Assembly: GCF_032397745.1 (NCBI RefSeq)
Contig: NZ_CP135921.1
Coordinates: 5,816,501-5,880,500 of the forward strand
Source: Bradyrhizobium prioriisuperbiae
GTDB taxonomy: Bacteria; Pseudomonadota; Alphaproteobacteria; Rhizobiales; Xanthobacteraceae
Length of the DNA: 64,000 nucleotides
Reading direction: 5' to 3'
Position numbers and translations under genes: made by a program. Under the pieces are notes generated by a model. That model did not search any database, was not told the DNA's origin, and saw only the letters and a list, made by a program, of their open reading frames with translations. Positions 17,661 through 25,903 of the stretch are shown here, piece by piece. How positions within the stretch are numbered: position 1 is the stretch's first letter; each line of letters begins with the position of its first letter.

Positions 17661-18419
17661 ATGAAAGACGTATTCAGCCTCAAGGGCCGCAAAGCGGTCG
17701 TAACCGGCGGCAGCCGGGGTATCGGCGGATCGATCGTCGATATTTTCTGTGCTCATGGTGCGGATGTCGCGTTTTGTCATTTTGGTGACGCAAAGAATGC
17801 GGCCGCGAAATGCACCAAATTGCGTGCGCAAGGCTATGGCGTACACGCGATCGAATGCGACGTCGCTGATGAAGCCAGCGTCGCAGCAATGGCTGCTTTG
17901 GCGAAGAAGGAGCTAAGCCAAATCGACATCCTCGTCAATTGTGCCGGCATTGGAGGCGATAAGCCGTTTTCGTCGATCACGGTTGCGGATTGGGACGGCA
18001 TGCTCGGCGTCCATCTGAAGGGGACGTTCCTTGTCACCAGACAATTTTTCGCGGACATGGTCAGCCGCTCCTATGGTCGCGTCATCAACTTCTCGTCCCA
18101 GCTCGCTTACAAAGGAGCGCCGGGGCTGGCGCACTACTGCGCAGCCAAGGCTGGCATCGTCGGTTTCACGCGCGCATTGTCCTATGAAGGGGCTCCACAC
18201 GGCGTCATGGTCAACGCTATCGCGCCAGGTCCTGTCGAGACAGAGCTCTTGATGGGACTGAGCGACGAATGGCGCGCCATGAAGCTGGCAGAGTTGCCCA
18301 TCCGGCGGTTCGGTAAAGTGGAAGAGATCGCGCCGACCGCCCTGCTGCTGGCGTCGGATGCCGGTGCCTTCTACGCAGGGCAAAGCTTGTCGCCCAACGG
18401 TGGCGACGTGATGATCTGA
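17661..18419 (+). CDS. Short-chain dehydrogenase/reductase, 3-oxoacyl-reductase-like
   Basis: A classical SDR of 252 residues: cofactor loop VTGGSRGIGG, the NCAGIGG strand, and the active site Ser (NFSSQ) with Tyr-x-x-x-Lys (HYCAAKAG). Such enzymes interconvert alcohols and ketones with NAD(P)H. The ATG at 17661 lies 6 bases after GAGGGA and matches where homologues start; an ATG at 17640 overlapping the epimerase stop (ATGA) would add seven residues and cannot be excluded. It lies between the epimerase and the dihydropyrimidinase in one operon. Confidence 0.88.
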   Translation: MKDVFSLKGRKAVVTGGSRGIGGSIVDIFCAHGADVAFCHFGDAKNAAAKCTKLRAQGYGVHAIECDVADEASVAAMAALAKKELSQIDILVNCAGIGGDKPFSSITVADWDGMLGVHLKGTFLVTRQFFADMVSRSYGRVINFSSQLAYKGAPGLAHYCAAKAGIVGFTRALSYEGAPHGVMVNAIAPGPVETELLMGLSDEWRAMKLAELPIRRFGKVEEIAPTALLLASDAGAFYAGQSLSPNGGDVMI

Positions 18420-18456
18420 TCACGCGCTGTTCCAGCAAAAAAAGAGAGAAACTTAA

Positions 18457-19887
18457 ATGAGCGACTTCGATCTAGTAATTCGTGGGGGCACGGTGGTGAC
18501 GGCCGCCGATACCGTCAAAGCGGATGTCGGAATCCGCGCGGGGCGCATCGTAACTGTAGCTGAAAAGGTCGATGGCGGGAGAAGGAGAATCGATGCCTCG
18601 GGCATGCTGATCATGCCCGGCGGCATCGACAGTCATGTGCACCTGGCACAGCCGGCGTTCGGCGGACCAGCAATGGCGGACGGCTTTGAAAGTGGTACGC
18701 GATCGGCCATCGCCGGTGGAAACACGACCGTTTTGCCGTTCGCCTTGCAACCGCGCGGGGCATCGCTACGGACAAGCGTGATCGACTATCATAAGGAGGC
18801 CGAAGGCAAGTGCTATACGGACTTTGGCTTCCATTTGATCATCTCTGATCCAACTCCAAGTGTCCTGGGCCAGGAACTTCCTGCTCTTGTTAACGACGGA
18901 TACACGTCCTTCAAGGTCTTCATGACGTATGATGATCTCGTTCTGAACGACCGTCAGTTGTTGGAAGTGTTCGACTGCGCCAGAGGATGCCGAGCGCTCG
19001 TCATGGTCCATTGCGAAGGCTACGACGCGATCCGGTTCATGACAGATCGGCTCGAGCGTGCCGGCAATACGGCGCCTTACTACCACGCGATATCGCGGCC
19101 TCAGTCGGTCGAACGTGAGGCAACACATCGCGCTATTAGCCATGCCGAGCTTACAGATGTGCCGATTATGATCGTGCACGTGTCTGGGCGGGAGTCCATG
19201 GAACAGATCCGCTGGGCCCAACAGAAAGGCCTGAAAATCTACGGCGAGACTTGTCCGCAATACATTGCCCTGACGGCGGATGACCTCAAAGGCTTGAATA
19301 TGGACGAGACCGGCGGCAAGTATGTGTGTTCACCGCCACCACGCGATCGGGCGAGTTGGGATGCCATTTGGGAAGGCATTCGAACCGGTGTATTTCACAC
19401 GTTCTCATCGGATCATTGTCCATTCACATACGGCTCCGTGATGGGTAAGCTGAATCCAAAGGCGCGAACATCATTCCGCTGGGTACCAAACGGAATTCCA
19501 GGGGTCGAGACCCGCCTGCAAATCCTCTTCTCCAAGGGGGTCGTCGAGGGGCGTATAACGCTCAACGAGTTCGTTGCGTTGACCTCAACGAACCACGCCA
19601 AGATGTATGGACTTTATCCAAGGAAGGGCTCTATCGCGCCCGGTTTCGACGCGGACATTGTCATTTGGGATCCGAATCGTAAGGAAACAGTTCGTCAAGA
19701 GTTGATGCACCATGGTGCCGACTACACACCCTACGAAGGCCACGCTGTGACGGGATGGCCGATAATGACTATCCTGAGGGGAAAGGTGGTTATGGAGGAA
19801 GGCAAGATCCTCGGCGCTCCAGGGGATGGTAGCTTCCTCAAGCGTGATCTTTCTCCCTATGCCGCACGACCATCGGTCGCTGCCTGA
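18457..19887 (+). CDS. Dihydropyrimidinase/hydantoinase-family cyclic amidohydrolase
   Basis: A 476-residue amidohydrolase that opens cyclic amides (hydantoins, dihydropyrimidines and related imides) to N-carbamoyl or amic acids. The binuclear zinc site is recognisable: His60 and His62 in DSHVH, a carbamylatable lysine in TSFKVFM (residue 153), histidines in MVHCEG and IVHVSGRE, and the aspartate in FSSDHCPF near residue 319. The CSPPPRD stretch before it is typical of D-hydantoinases. It is the last gene of the importer operon; no carbamoylase or hydantoin racemase is present, so the product must be processed elsewhere or the substrate is an imide. The substrate cannot be told from sequence. 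Confidence 0.9.
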   Translation: MSDFDLVIRGGTVVTAADTVKADVGIRAGRIVTVAEKVDGGRRRIDASGMLIMPGGIDSHVHLAQPAFGGPAMADGFESGTRSAIAGGNTTVLPFALQPRGASLRTSVIDYHKEAEGKCYTDFGFHLIISDPTPSVLGQELPALVNDGYTSFKVFMTYDDLVLNDRQLLEVFDCARGCRALVMVHCEGYDAIRFMTDRLERAGNTAPYYHAISRPQSVEREATHRAISHAELTDVPIMIVHVSGRESMEQIRWAQQKGLKIYGETCPQYIALTADDLKGLNMDETGGKYVCSPPPRDRASWDAIWEGIRTGVFHTFSSDHCPFTYGSVMGKLNPKARTSFRWVPNGIPGVETRLQILFSKGVVEGRITLNEFVALTSTNHAKMYGLYPRKGSIAPGFDADIVIWDPNRKETVRQELMHHGADYTPYEGHAVTGWPIMTILRGKVVMEEGKILGAPGDGSFLKRDLSPYAARPSVAA

Positions 19888-19918
19888 TATTTGGCTGTCC
19901 CATCTTCGGGCCGTACCG

Positions 19919-20258
19919 CCTTCCGCCGGCATCCGCCTTGGGCGCGACGGTCGACAACGACATGATTGCAGTCCGCATTAAGCTGATCTCCGGGCCGTGG
20001 TCGTAGCGACGCCAGCATATTTCGAACGGTATGCGAGGCCGGAGACGCCTCGAGACCTGGAAGCGCACGTCTGCATTAACTACCGTCTCGTCGGCGGCGG
20101 CCTCTTGCCATGGGAGTTTGAGCGCGAGGGCTGCGAGGTCAACATCCGCGCCACTAGGCAGCTAATCGTCAACGACGGCGTCCTTGCTACGGCTGCCGTG
20201 CGGGCAGGTGCGGGGCTTGGCTACTTGATGGAGCACAAAGCCGCGGACGAAATCGCCG
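19919..20258 (+). pseudogene. LysR-family regulator, C-terminal fragment with two frameshifts
   Basis: Only part of the effector domain of a LysR regulator remains; the DNA-binding half is missing. The fragment is readable by changing frame twice: AGIRLG (19925-19942), then ATVDNDMIAVRI (from 19944), then DLRAVVVATPAYFERY (from about 19984) onward through LGYLMEH. The first shift is an extra base near 19943, the second a compensating change near 19982. At about 20258 the LysR sequence stops and an IS3-type transposase tail continues in the same frame, so part of the gene was lost at an insertion sequence. Confidence 0.8.
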
Positions 20259-20486
20259 ATGCGCGGTCAAAGATCGTCGAATGGGTTGCTGACTACAATG
20301 GGGAGCGCCCGCACTCCTCGCTAAAATACCAGACCCCCGCGGCCTACGCCGCCACATTCACCGCAACGGGCGATCGGCTGCGCAACCCGACCAGCTCCGC
20401 CGATCGCCCGTTGCTCCACCCGCGCCGCAAGTTGTACAAACCCCCGAGACTCTAATCGCCGCCGGATGAAAGTTCGGTGGCACGTC
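20259..20486 (+). mobile_element. IS3-family insertion-sequence remnant: transposase 3' end and right terminus
   Basis: The C-terminal piece of an OrfB (DDE) transposase: KIVEWVADYNGERPHSSL carries the final catalytic-region motif YN..RPHSSL of the IS3 family, followed by the TPAAYAA block. Near 20385 one base seems to be missing: the expected tail (PDQLRRSPVAPPAP, ending AAG) continues in the next frame to a TGA at 20467. The element ends in GGCACGTCA, where TCA fits the TGA...TCA ends of IS3 elements. The left end and most of the transposase are gone, so it cannot move. Confidence 0.75.
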
Positions 20487-20632
20487 AGCTCATTGAAAAG
20501 ATCGGGACTCTGGCGAGAGGGAGATTGGATACATGCTCCAACCACCCAACTCCTACTTCATCCGGAATGATCAAGATCGGAAATGGAACCTACTCCATTC
20601 GCGAAGCCAATGATCCGCCGAATACACTGTGT

Positions 20633-21235
20633 TCAGGAACTCCGTCCCTCCGGGGCGGCTTGGATCGTTCCACGACGACCGTCTCGTATTGTCAGCCAAA
20701 CCGCTGAAATTAGGAAGTAGAAGGCACCAAAGGCAGCGTAGGGAGCGATGTTGATAATGCTTGGCGTTTGAGCACCGCTCGCAGCATGAATGAAGAAAAT
20801 CCCTGCCAACGCGGACTGTGCGCCGCTAAGAACCATTGCCCATTGTGCTCCGTAGGACTTCCAGCGTCGAATGCCCGTCGCGAGCTGTAATATGCCTGAC
20901 AAGACGGCCCAGACGCCGAAAACAACCAGAACGGCGCTCATGCTTTGAGTAAGTGCGATAGCGACAGCGAGTGTAGTGACTGCACTAACCACCAGATTGA
21001 GTGCCTGACTAGAGTTGCTGATGAGACCGTCGTTGCTCGCTGCATCCACGTAGTTCGCGGCCGCGTCCCAAGCCGGATAAACGACTAACATTACAGCAGC
21101 GAGCTGGGGAAGCTGTCGTCCGACTGTGAGCGCCAAACCTACCCAGATCAACGAGAAGGCCGCGCGAACGTAGTAATATCCCTTCAACCAACTTGAGGCC
21201 GAGAGGGACGAAACCAGGGATTGCTGACTTTGCAT
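20633..21235 (-). CDS. HdeD-like (DUF308) multi-span membrane protein
   Basis: A 200-residue protein with about six hydrophobic helices arranged as three pairs, the layout of the HdeD/DUF308 family; E. coli HdeD contributes to acid resistance at high cell density by an unknown mechanism. Recognisable segments are the N-terminal helix around LIWVGLALTVG and the late repeat-like helices around FGVWAVLSGILQLATG. The start at 21235 lies 28 bases from a CTAG-centred palindrome (21264-21275), also found before the TetR gene and the gene at 22282, which points to joint control. Function here is inferred to be envelope stress protection. Confidence 0.8.
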   Translation of the reverse strand: MQSQQSLVSSLSASSWLKGYYYVRAAFSLIWVGLALTVGRQLPQLAAVMLVVYPAWDAAANYVDAASNDGLISNSSQALNLVVSAVTTLAVAIALTQSMSAVLVVFGVWAVLSGILQLATGIRRWKSYGAQWAMVLSGAQSALAGIFFIHAASGAQTPSIINIAPYAAFGAFYFLISAVWLTIRDGRRGTIQAAPEGRSS

Positions 21236-21263
21236 CTTTTAAACTCCATGCGTCGCCCCTCAT

Positions 21264-21275
21264 CCTACTAGTAGG
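21264..21275. promoter_or_regulatory. CTAG-centred palindrome, likely operator of the HdeD-like gene
   Basis: CCTACTAGTAGG is a perfect 12-base palindrome, 28 bases upstream of the HdeD-like start codon. Aligned on the central CTAG with the sites at 21519-21536 and 22254-22269 it gives the consensus CCNACTAGNWGGTA. The TetR-family protein encoded between them is the obvious ligand. Confidence 0.7.
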
Positions 21276-21518
21276 TAGCCATCTCGATGTCAATGCTCGC
21301 CATACACCTTCCTGATCGTTGGGCGACGCTTCTCGTATGGCGCGAGCCGCGGCAGTGCTCGTAGTGCAGCAGTCGGTCATCCCGAGCCAGTGGAAGCGCA
21401 TGGCCGATTTTGTGCACGCTTGCTCCCGATTTGGATCCGAATTCTCGATAGAATGGCGAGGCTGACGTATCGACACGAAAGATTGCGCGCCGACACTGCG
21501 ACTTAGCAGCTTGACAGT

Positions 21519-21536
21519 CTACCGACTAGAAGGTAG
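21519..21536. promoter_or_regulatory. CTAG-centred inverted repeat directly before the TetR gene
   Basis: CTACCGACTAGAAGGTAG has outer arms CTACC and GGTAG and the same central ACTAG as its two sister sites. It ends 9 bases before the TetR start codon, a position typical of autorepression. Confidence 0.7.
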
Positions 21537-21545
21537 CAATCTCCT

Positions 21546-22130
21546 ATGAGCAATCTTTCCACCACTGCAGACGACATCCTTGCTTGCGCGCAGGTTCTGA
21601 TTATAGCGGGCGGCTACAACGGCTTTAGCTATGCCGACGTTGCGGAAGTTGTCGGGATTCGCAAACCAAGTATCCATCATCATTTTCCGACGAAAGCGGA
21701 TTTGGTACGTACGCTGATTTCTCAATATAGGGAGAAGGCGACAATTGGTTTTGCAAACCTGGAACGACAGATTCCCGATCCAGTCGAACAGCTTCGAAGC
21801 TATACGGGTTATTGGTCGGCCTGTATCAGAGACGCTAGTGCGCCGTTCTGCGTGTGCGCCCTTCTAGCGAGCGAGCTTCCCGGTCTGCCAGCCGAAGTCG
21901 CTTCCGAAGTAAGGACGCATTTCCAGGGTATCTCGACCTGGCTGACTTCCGTTTTTAAGCGAGGTCAGCTTGAGGGAAAGTTTACTTTAAAAAGCGCGCC
22001 TCGCATCGAAGCGGAAATCTTTTTGGCAACTGTTCACGGTGCAATGTTGTCGGCGCGTGCCTATGGCGATGCAGAAATTTTCCAAGCTATCACCGCTCCG
22101 ATGGTCGACCGACTCTGTACTCGACATTGA
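21546..22130 (+). CDS. TetR/AcrR-family transcriptional regulator
   Basis: A 194-residue TetR-family repressor. The N-terminal HTH spans about residues 10-55, with the typical sequence GYNGFSYADVAEVVGIRKPSIHHHFPTKADLV; the rest is a helical ligand domain with cysteines around residue 100 (FCVCALLASE). Three near-identical operators before this gene and both neighbours suggest it controls a small regulon: HdeD-like protein, itself, and the gene at 22282 with the redox genes behind it. The inducer is unknown; the cysteine cluster would fit a thiol- or aldehyde-responsive repressor of the NemR kind, but that is speculation. Confidence 0.9.
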   Translation: MSNLSTTADDILACAQVLIIAGGYNGFSYADVAEVVGIRKPSIHHHFPTKADLVRTLISQYREKATIGFANLERQIPDPVEQLRSYTGYWSACIRDASAPFCVCALLASELPGLPAEVASEVRTHFQGISTWLTSVFKRGQLEGKFTLKSAPRIEAEIFLATVHGAMLSARAYGDAEIFQAITAPMVDRLCTRH

Positions 22131-22253
22131 GAGTTTGTTCGATTTCAAAAACCGAACATCTGCTCAGCACTCAATAGGGCGACAGCCCACCCCGCTGACG
22201 GTTTTGGGCAGAAAAGCGCGCTGCTCAAACTAGAAAATCCACGCGCCGAAAAC

Positions 22254-22269
22254 TACCAACTAGTTGGTA
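22254..22269. promoter_or_regulatory. Perfect CTAG-centred palindrome before the secreted-protein gene
   Basis: TACCAACTAGTTGGTA is a perfect 16-base palindrome 12 bases before the ATG at 22282. It is the most symmetric of the three sister sites and probably the strongest operator of the set. Confidence 0.75.
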
Positions 22270-22281
22270 CATGAGGATATC

Positions 22282-22917
22282 ATGCGTCTCAACACCTTCC
22301 ACGCCTTCGTCCTTTCCGCATTGCTTGGTACGTCATTGATGTCGGATTTCGTGCCGCCAGCATTCGCCCAAAATCCGAAAGCGCAGCAGGTGCGCGTGCG
22401 GGGCAGCATCGTCGAGCTAAGTAACGCGGTCCTCAAGGTTAAGACCCGCGAGGGGAAGACCGTCGATGTCACGCTCGCTCAAGGCTTCAATGTTTCCGGC
22501 GTCGCGAGAGCGTCGGTGAGCGATATCAAGGCAGGCGACTATGTCGGCATCGCATCCCTGCCGAAAGCCGATGGCGGTGACGGTGCCTTGGAGGTGTTGA
22601 TTTTTCCGCCGGCGCTCAAAGGCGCTGGGGAAGGTAGCTTTGGCTGGGACCTCAAGCCAAATAGCACGATGACGAACGCGACTGTGGCAAATGCGGTCAA
22701 GGGAGTATCGGGACGCACGGTGACGGTCATGTATCACGGACAGGAGAAGACGATCGCCATTTCCGAAGGGACGCCCGTCGTTACCCTCGCTCCTGCAACC
22801 GAGGCCGATTTGAAGCCGGACGCTGTTGTTTTTATCTCCGCCGAGAAGGGCGCAGGCGATGCGATCGTCGCGCAGCGAGTTGTCGTCGGCTCCAACGGTG
22901 TAGTTCCGCCAATGTGA
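22282..22917 (+). CDS. Secreted protein of unknown function, DUF5666-like
   Basis: A 211-residue exported protein. The N-terminal signal peptide (hydrophobic HAFVLSALLGTSLM, cleavage near AFAQN) is clear. The mature part reads as two similar beta-rich halves: RVRGSIVELSNAVLKVKTREG followed by a VTLAQGF strand, and later GVSGRTVTVMYHGQEKTI followed by EGTPVVTL. This pattern resembles the DUF5666 beta-barrel repeat. TGAGGA before the ATG at 22282 is the ribosome site; an upstream in-frame GTG lies within the operator and is unlikely. The gene leads into a cytochrome b561 and a molybdoenzyme, so a periplasmic redox or stress role is likely. Confidence 0.75.
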   Translation: MRLNTFHAFVLSALLGTSLMSDFVPPAFAQNPKAQQVRVRGSIVELSNAVLKVKTREGKTVDVTLAQGFNVSGVARASVSDIKAGDYVGIASLPKADGGDGALEVLIFPPALKGAGEGSFGWDLKPNSTMTNATVANAVKGVSGRTVTVMYHGQEKTIAISEGTPVVTLAPATEADLKPDAVVFISAEKGAGDAIVAQRVVVGSNGVVPPM

Positions 22918-23010
22918 GTTGCGGCGTCCCGGCCGGGCGTCGCCTTAACCCGGCCGGTGGCATTTCCGAGCCCGCAGACCGATCAAAATATCCCTCACCC
23001 GGACAACCCG

Positions 23011-23868
23011 ATGAACGAAGAGATGAGGCGTTCGCAGCAAACCCCAGGCCGGAGGACCATTTTTGTTTGGCGTCACTCCGTCGTTACGCGTTTGACCCAC
23101 TGGTTGAACGTTCTGTGCCTCGGCTTCCTGCTCCTGAGCGGCCTCCAGATATTCAACGCCCATCCGGAACTCTACTGGGGGCAGTTCGGTGCGGATGCTG
23201 ATCCGCCTTTTATCAAGATCGGTGCGAGCGAAATCAACGGCGAGCAGCATGGTCTCCTAACTATCGGCAGTGTCTCCGTCCGCACGACGGGTGTCCTGGG
23301 CCTATCGAAGATGGAAGGCGAATGGACGCCGCGGGCGTTTCCGGCTTGGCTCACGCTTCCATCCGACCAGGACCTTGCCGCCGGCCGACGTTGGCATTTC
23401 TTCTTTGCCTGGATATTTGTCGTCAACGGTCTCGTGTACCTCTGGTACGGGCTCTTGAGCAGCCACTTTTATCGCGATCTGGCGCCGGGCCGCCACGAAC
23501 TTGCATTACGTTATCTCTGGCGCGAAATGATGGATCATGCACGTCTGCGCTTTCCCTCCGGGGAGTTGGCGCGCCATTATAATCCTCTTCAGAAGCTTAC
23601 CTATGTCCTCGTCATCATGGTTCTCTTGCCGTTGATGGTGCTGACCGGTCTGACGATGTCGCCGAGCGTCGATGCGGGATTTCCGGTTCTTCTCGACATC
23701 TTCGGCGGCCGTCAGTCTGCTCGGACGCTTCACTTCATTACGGCATCGCTGCTTGTCGGTTTCGTCGTTGTTCACGTTGCGATGGTCATCCTCTCCGGTC
23801 CTTGGAACAACATGCGTTCGATGGTCACCGGCCGCTATGCCATCCGGCAGGACGGGCCTGACGCATGA
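23011..23868 (+). CDS. Cytochrome b561-type membrane protein
   Basis: A 285-residue di-haem cytochrome b of the Ni-hydrogenase/formate-dehydrogenase b561 type. Four hydrophobic helices are visible; candidate haem ligands are in VTRLTHWLN (first helix), RRWHFFFAW, and LHFITASLLVGFVVVHVAM (last helix). Between helices 1 and 2 is a periplasmic insert of about 80 residues. Such proteins pass electrons between the quinone pool and a periplasmic enzyme; the partner is encoded next, overlapping by ATGA at 23865. The ATG at 23011 is preferred over an upstream in-frame start because homology begins there. Confidence 0.85.
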   Translation: MNEEMRRSQQTPGRRTIFVWRHSVVTRLTHWLNVLCLGFLLLSGLQIFNAHPELYWGQFGADADPPFIKIGASEINGEQHGLLTIGSVSVRTTGVLGLSKMEGEWTPRAFPAWLTLPSDQDLAAGRRWHFFFAWIFVVNGLVYLWYGLLSSHFYRDLAPGRHELALRYLWREMMDHARLRFPSGELARHYNPLQKLTYVLVIMVLLPLMVLTGLTMSPSVDAGFPVLLDIFGGRQSARTLHFITASLLVGFVVVHVAMVILSGPWNNMRSMVTGRYAIRQDGPDA

Positions 23869-24638
23869 CCGGTCTTACTCGCCGTCGTTTCCTGATGGGT
23901 AGTACCTGTGCCGCAAGCGCGCTCGCGCTGTCTAGCTGCGATGTACCGGGGCAAAATGCCGAATTGGGAGCAGTCCTTCGCTCAGCCGAGAAGCTGACGA
24001 TGAAAGCCCAAAGGCTGCTTGTAAGTCGCGGCGCGCTCGCGCGCGAGTTTGCCGAAGCGGACATCTCGCCATCATTCCGGGTGAACGGGACGAACAAGCC
24101 GGACGGCGACGAATATGCCCAGCTCGTCGAAGGCAAGTTCGCAAGCTGGCGATTGAAGATCGATGGCCTCGTCGAGCGGCCGCAGGAGATTTCGCTCGCA
24201 GACATCAAGAAGCTCCCGGCCCGCACCCAGATTACCCGCCATGATTGCGTCGAAGGCTGGAGTGCCATCGGCAAGTGGACAGGCGTTCCGCTTGGAATCC
24301 TGCTGAAGTCTGTCGGGCTGAAGCCCTCGGCGCGATTTGCTGTCTTCTACTGTGCCGACGAACTGGAGAGGACGCTCGATGGAAGTGGACGCTACTATGA
24401 AAGCATCGATCTCATCGACGCTTTCCATCCGCAGACGATCCTCGCTTATGCTATGAACGACCGGGGCCTTAGTGTCGGCCACGGCGCTCCACTGCGCCTT
24501 AGGGTTGAACGGCAGCTTGGCTACAAGCAGGCAAAGTACATCATGCGCATTGAGATAGTCGCTAATTTCGCAGGGTTGTGGGGCGGCAACGGCGGTTATT
24601 GGGAAGACCGGGGATACGAATGGTACGCCGGAATTTGA
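23865..24638 (+). CDS. Molybdopterin-dependent oxidoreductase, sulfite-oxidase fold
   Basis: A 257-residue protein with a twin-arginine signal (LTRRRFLMG) followed by a hydrophobic stretch ending in LSSC, so it is exported folded and may be lipidated at that cysteine. The molybdopterin domain carries the expected Mo-ligand cysteine in RHDCVEGWSAIGKWTGVPL and the later HGAPLRLRVERQLGYKQAK segment. It belongs with YedY/MsrP-type and related SUOX-fold enzymes; with the adjoining cytochrome b561 it forms a two-subunit membrane redox system, probably reducing or oxidising an S- or N-oxide. The substrate is unknown. Confidence 0.88.
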   Translation: MTGLTRRRFLMGSTCAASALALSSCDVPGQNAELGAVLRSAEKLTMKAQRLLVSRGALAREFAEADISPSFRVNGTNKPDGDEYAQLVEGKFASWRLKIDGLVERPQEISLADIKKLPARTQITRHDCVEGWSAIGKWTGVPLGILLKSVGLKPSARFAVFYCADELERTLDGSGRYYESIDLIDAFHPQTILAYAMNDRGLSVGHGAPLRLRVERQLGYKQAKYIMRIEIVANFAGLWGGNGGYWEDRGYEWYAGI

Positions 24639-24746
24639 GCGGCCTTCGAGGTCCCCGCGGCTTTGCTTGCGTACCTCTCCGCCAATCGTGAATCACGCCG
24701 AAACAGCAGCAAGAATGTGGAAGAAGATGCTCACTGTTCGTACGAG

Positions 24747-25040
24747 ATCCGGCACACACCATCGCCATCGAATTGATCGACAAGGCGTTCCAGACGGTCG
24801 ACGTCGATACGCTAGTCAGCCTATATGACGATGCCGCCGTTCTGATCTCGACAAAGATCGCTCCTGGTCGCGAGATCTACGGGCAAGCAGGAGTTAATCG
24901 ATTTCTATGCTCGCGTATTGCAGCCGGAGCTGCTCCGTCGCTCAGATAAAGATCCATGTCGTCGAGGCGGACGGCATCGCGCTCTTCTAATCGCGTTGGG
25001 GCTTGAGCCGGGAGGAGCGCCGACCAAGAGTTTCATTGCG
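24747..25040 (+). pseudogene. NTF2/SnoaL-like protein remnant with frameshift and stop
   Basis: The first part reads TIAIELIDKAFQTVDVDTL then SLYDDAAVLI, the typical start of a small SnoaL/DUF4440-type protein. At about 24900 the frame must change to continue as DFYARVLQPELLRRSD, and again to read KIHVVEADGIALF, which then meets a TAA before SRWGLSREERR. No intact start is visible. At least two frameshifts and one stop make it non-functional. It heads a series of decayed genes running to 28412. Confidence 0.7.
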
Positions 25041-25160
25041 ACGGCGGTGTTCCGACGGTTATCCGCTTACGCCGAGTTCTTACTCCGCGCTCTAGGCGGG
25101 TGCCGCTACACCGCACAGAATCCGGCTTGGATAGCGTGAGGCCAGTCGTCCGGTGGAACT

Positions 25161-25812
25161 GTGAGAAGCCGATGTTATTCCCGTGACAAACGCGAACTTC
25201 GCGACGTCCTCGGGACGTTCGTCACCGGCGTGACTATCGTGACGACGCGCGACCCGAGCGGAATTGGGCACGGAGTTACCGCGAACTCGTTCAGCTCTGT
25301 TTCCCTCGACCCTGCGCTCGTGCTCTGGAGCCAGTCGATGACATCACGCAGCCACAATGCCTTCAAGGAAAGCGATCATTTTTGCTGTTCACATCCTAGC
25401 CGAGGATCAGATCGAGATTTCCAACTATTTTGCAAAATCGCGGGACAACAAGTTCGATGGAATTGACCACGGCTTGGGGATTGCCGATCTGCCCATCATT
25501 GGTGGATGCGCGGCATATCTCGAATGTAGCAAGGTCGCCGAATATCCCGGTGGGGATCACATCGTGTTCCTCGGCAAAGTGGAGCGCTTCTATCGTTTTC
25601 CGAAGTGCCCCCTGGCATTTTACTGTGGCAAGTATGCGGTGGCGTCACCGCACGATGGCGTCCCAATCTCGCCCGGAGGCCGCGCGCAGCAGGAGAATTG
25701 CTCGATTGAACGGCCCGACGATCCTTTGAGCGCATCATCTCACAATGGGCTCGGTACGCCGCATGGTGAAGAGAGCCAAACGGCTTTGGCCGCCCGGCTT
25801 AAGACCGATTGA
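25161..25812 (+). pseudogene. Flavin reductase-family protein, broken by a +1 frameshift
   Basis: Both halves of a flavin reductase-like protein are present in different frames. The first reads [18 protein letters not shown] then [14 protein letters not shown] and NAFKESDHF; after a run of five Ts (about 25378-25382) the second continues as [19 protein letters not shown] to VFLGKVERF. Removing one T joins them exactly, so this is a homopolymer frameshift. The protein would have been the reductase of a two-component oxygenase. A sequencing error in the T-run would restore the gene, but its neighbours are also broken, so genuine decay is more likely. Confidence 0.8.
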
Positions 25813-25903
25813 GAAAAATACAAGCTGAGGGGCCGTTCCGCTAGAGTGCCTGCTTCGGCAGATGACGCTATGTGGTGTGCCTGGTTTGCTCGATGGCGGT
25901 TTT

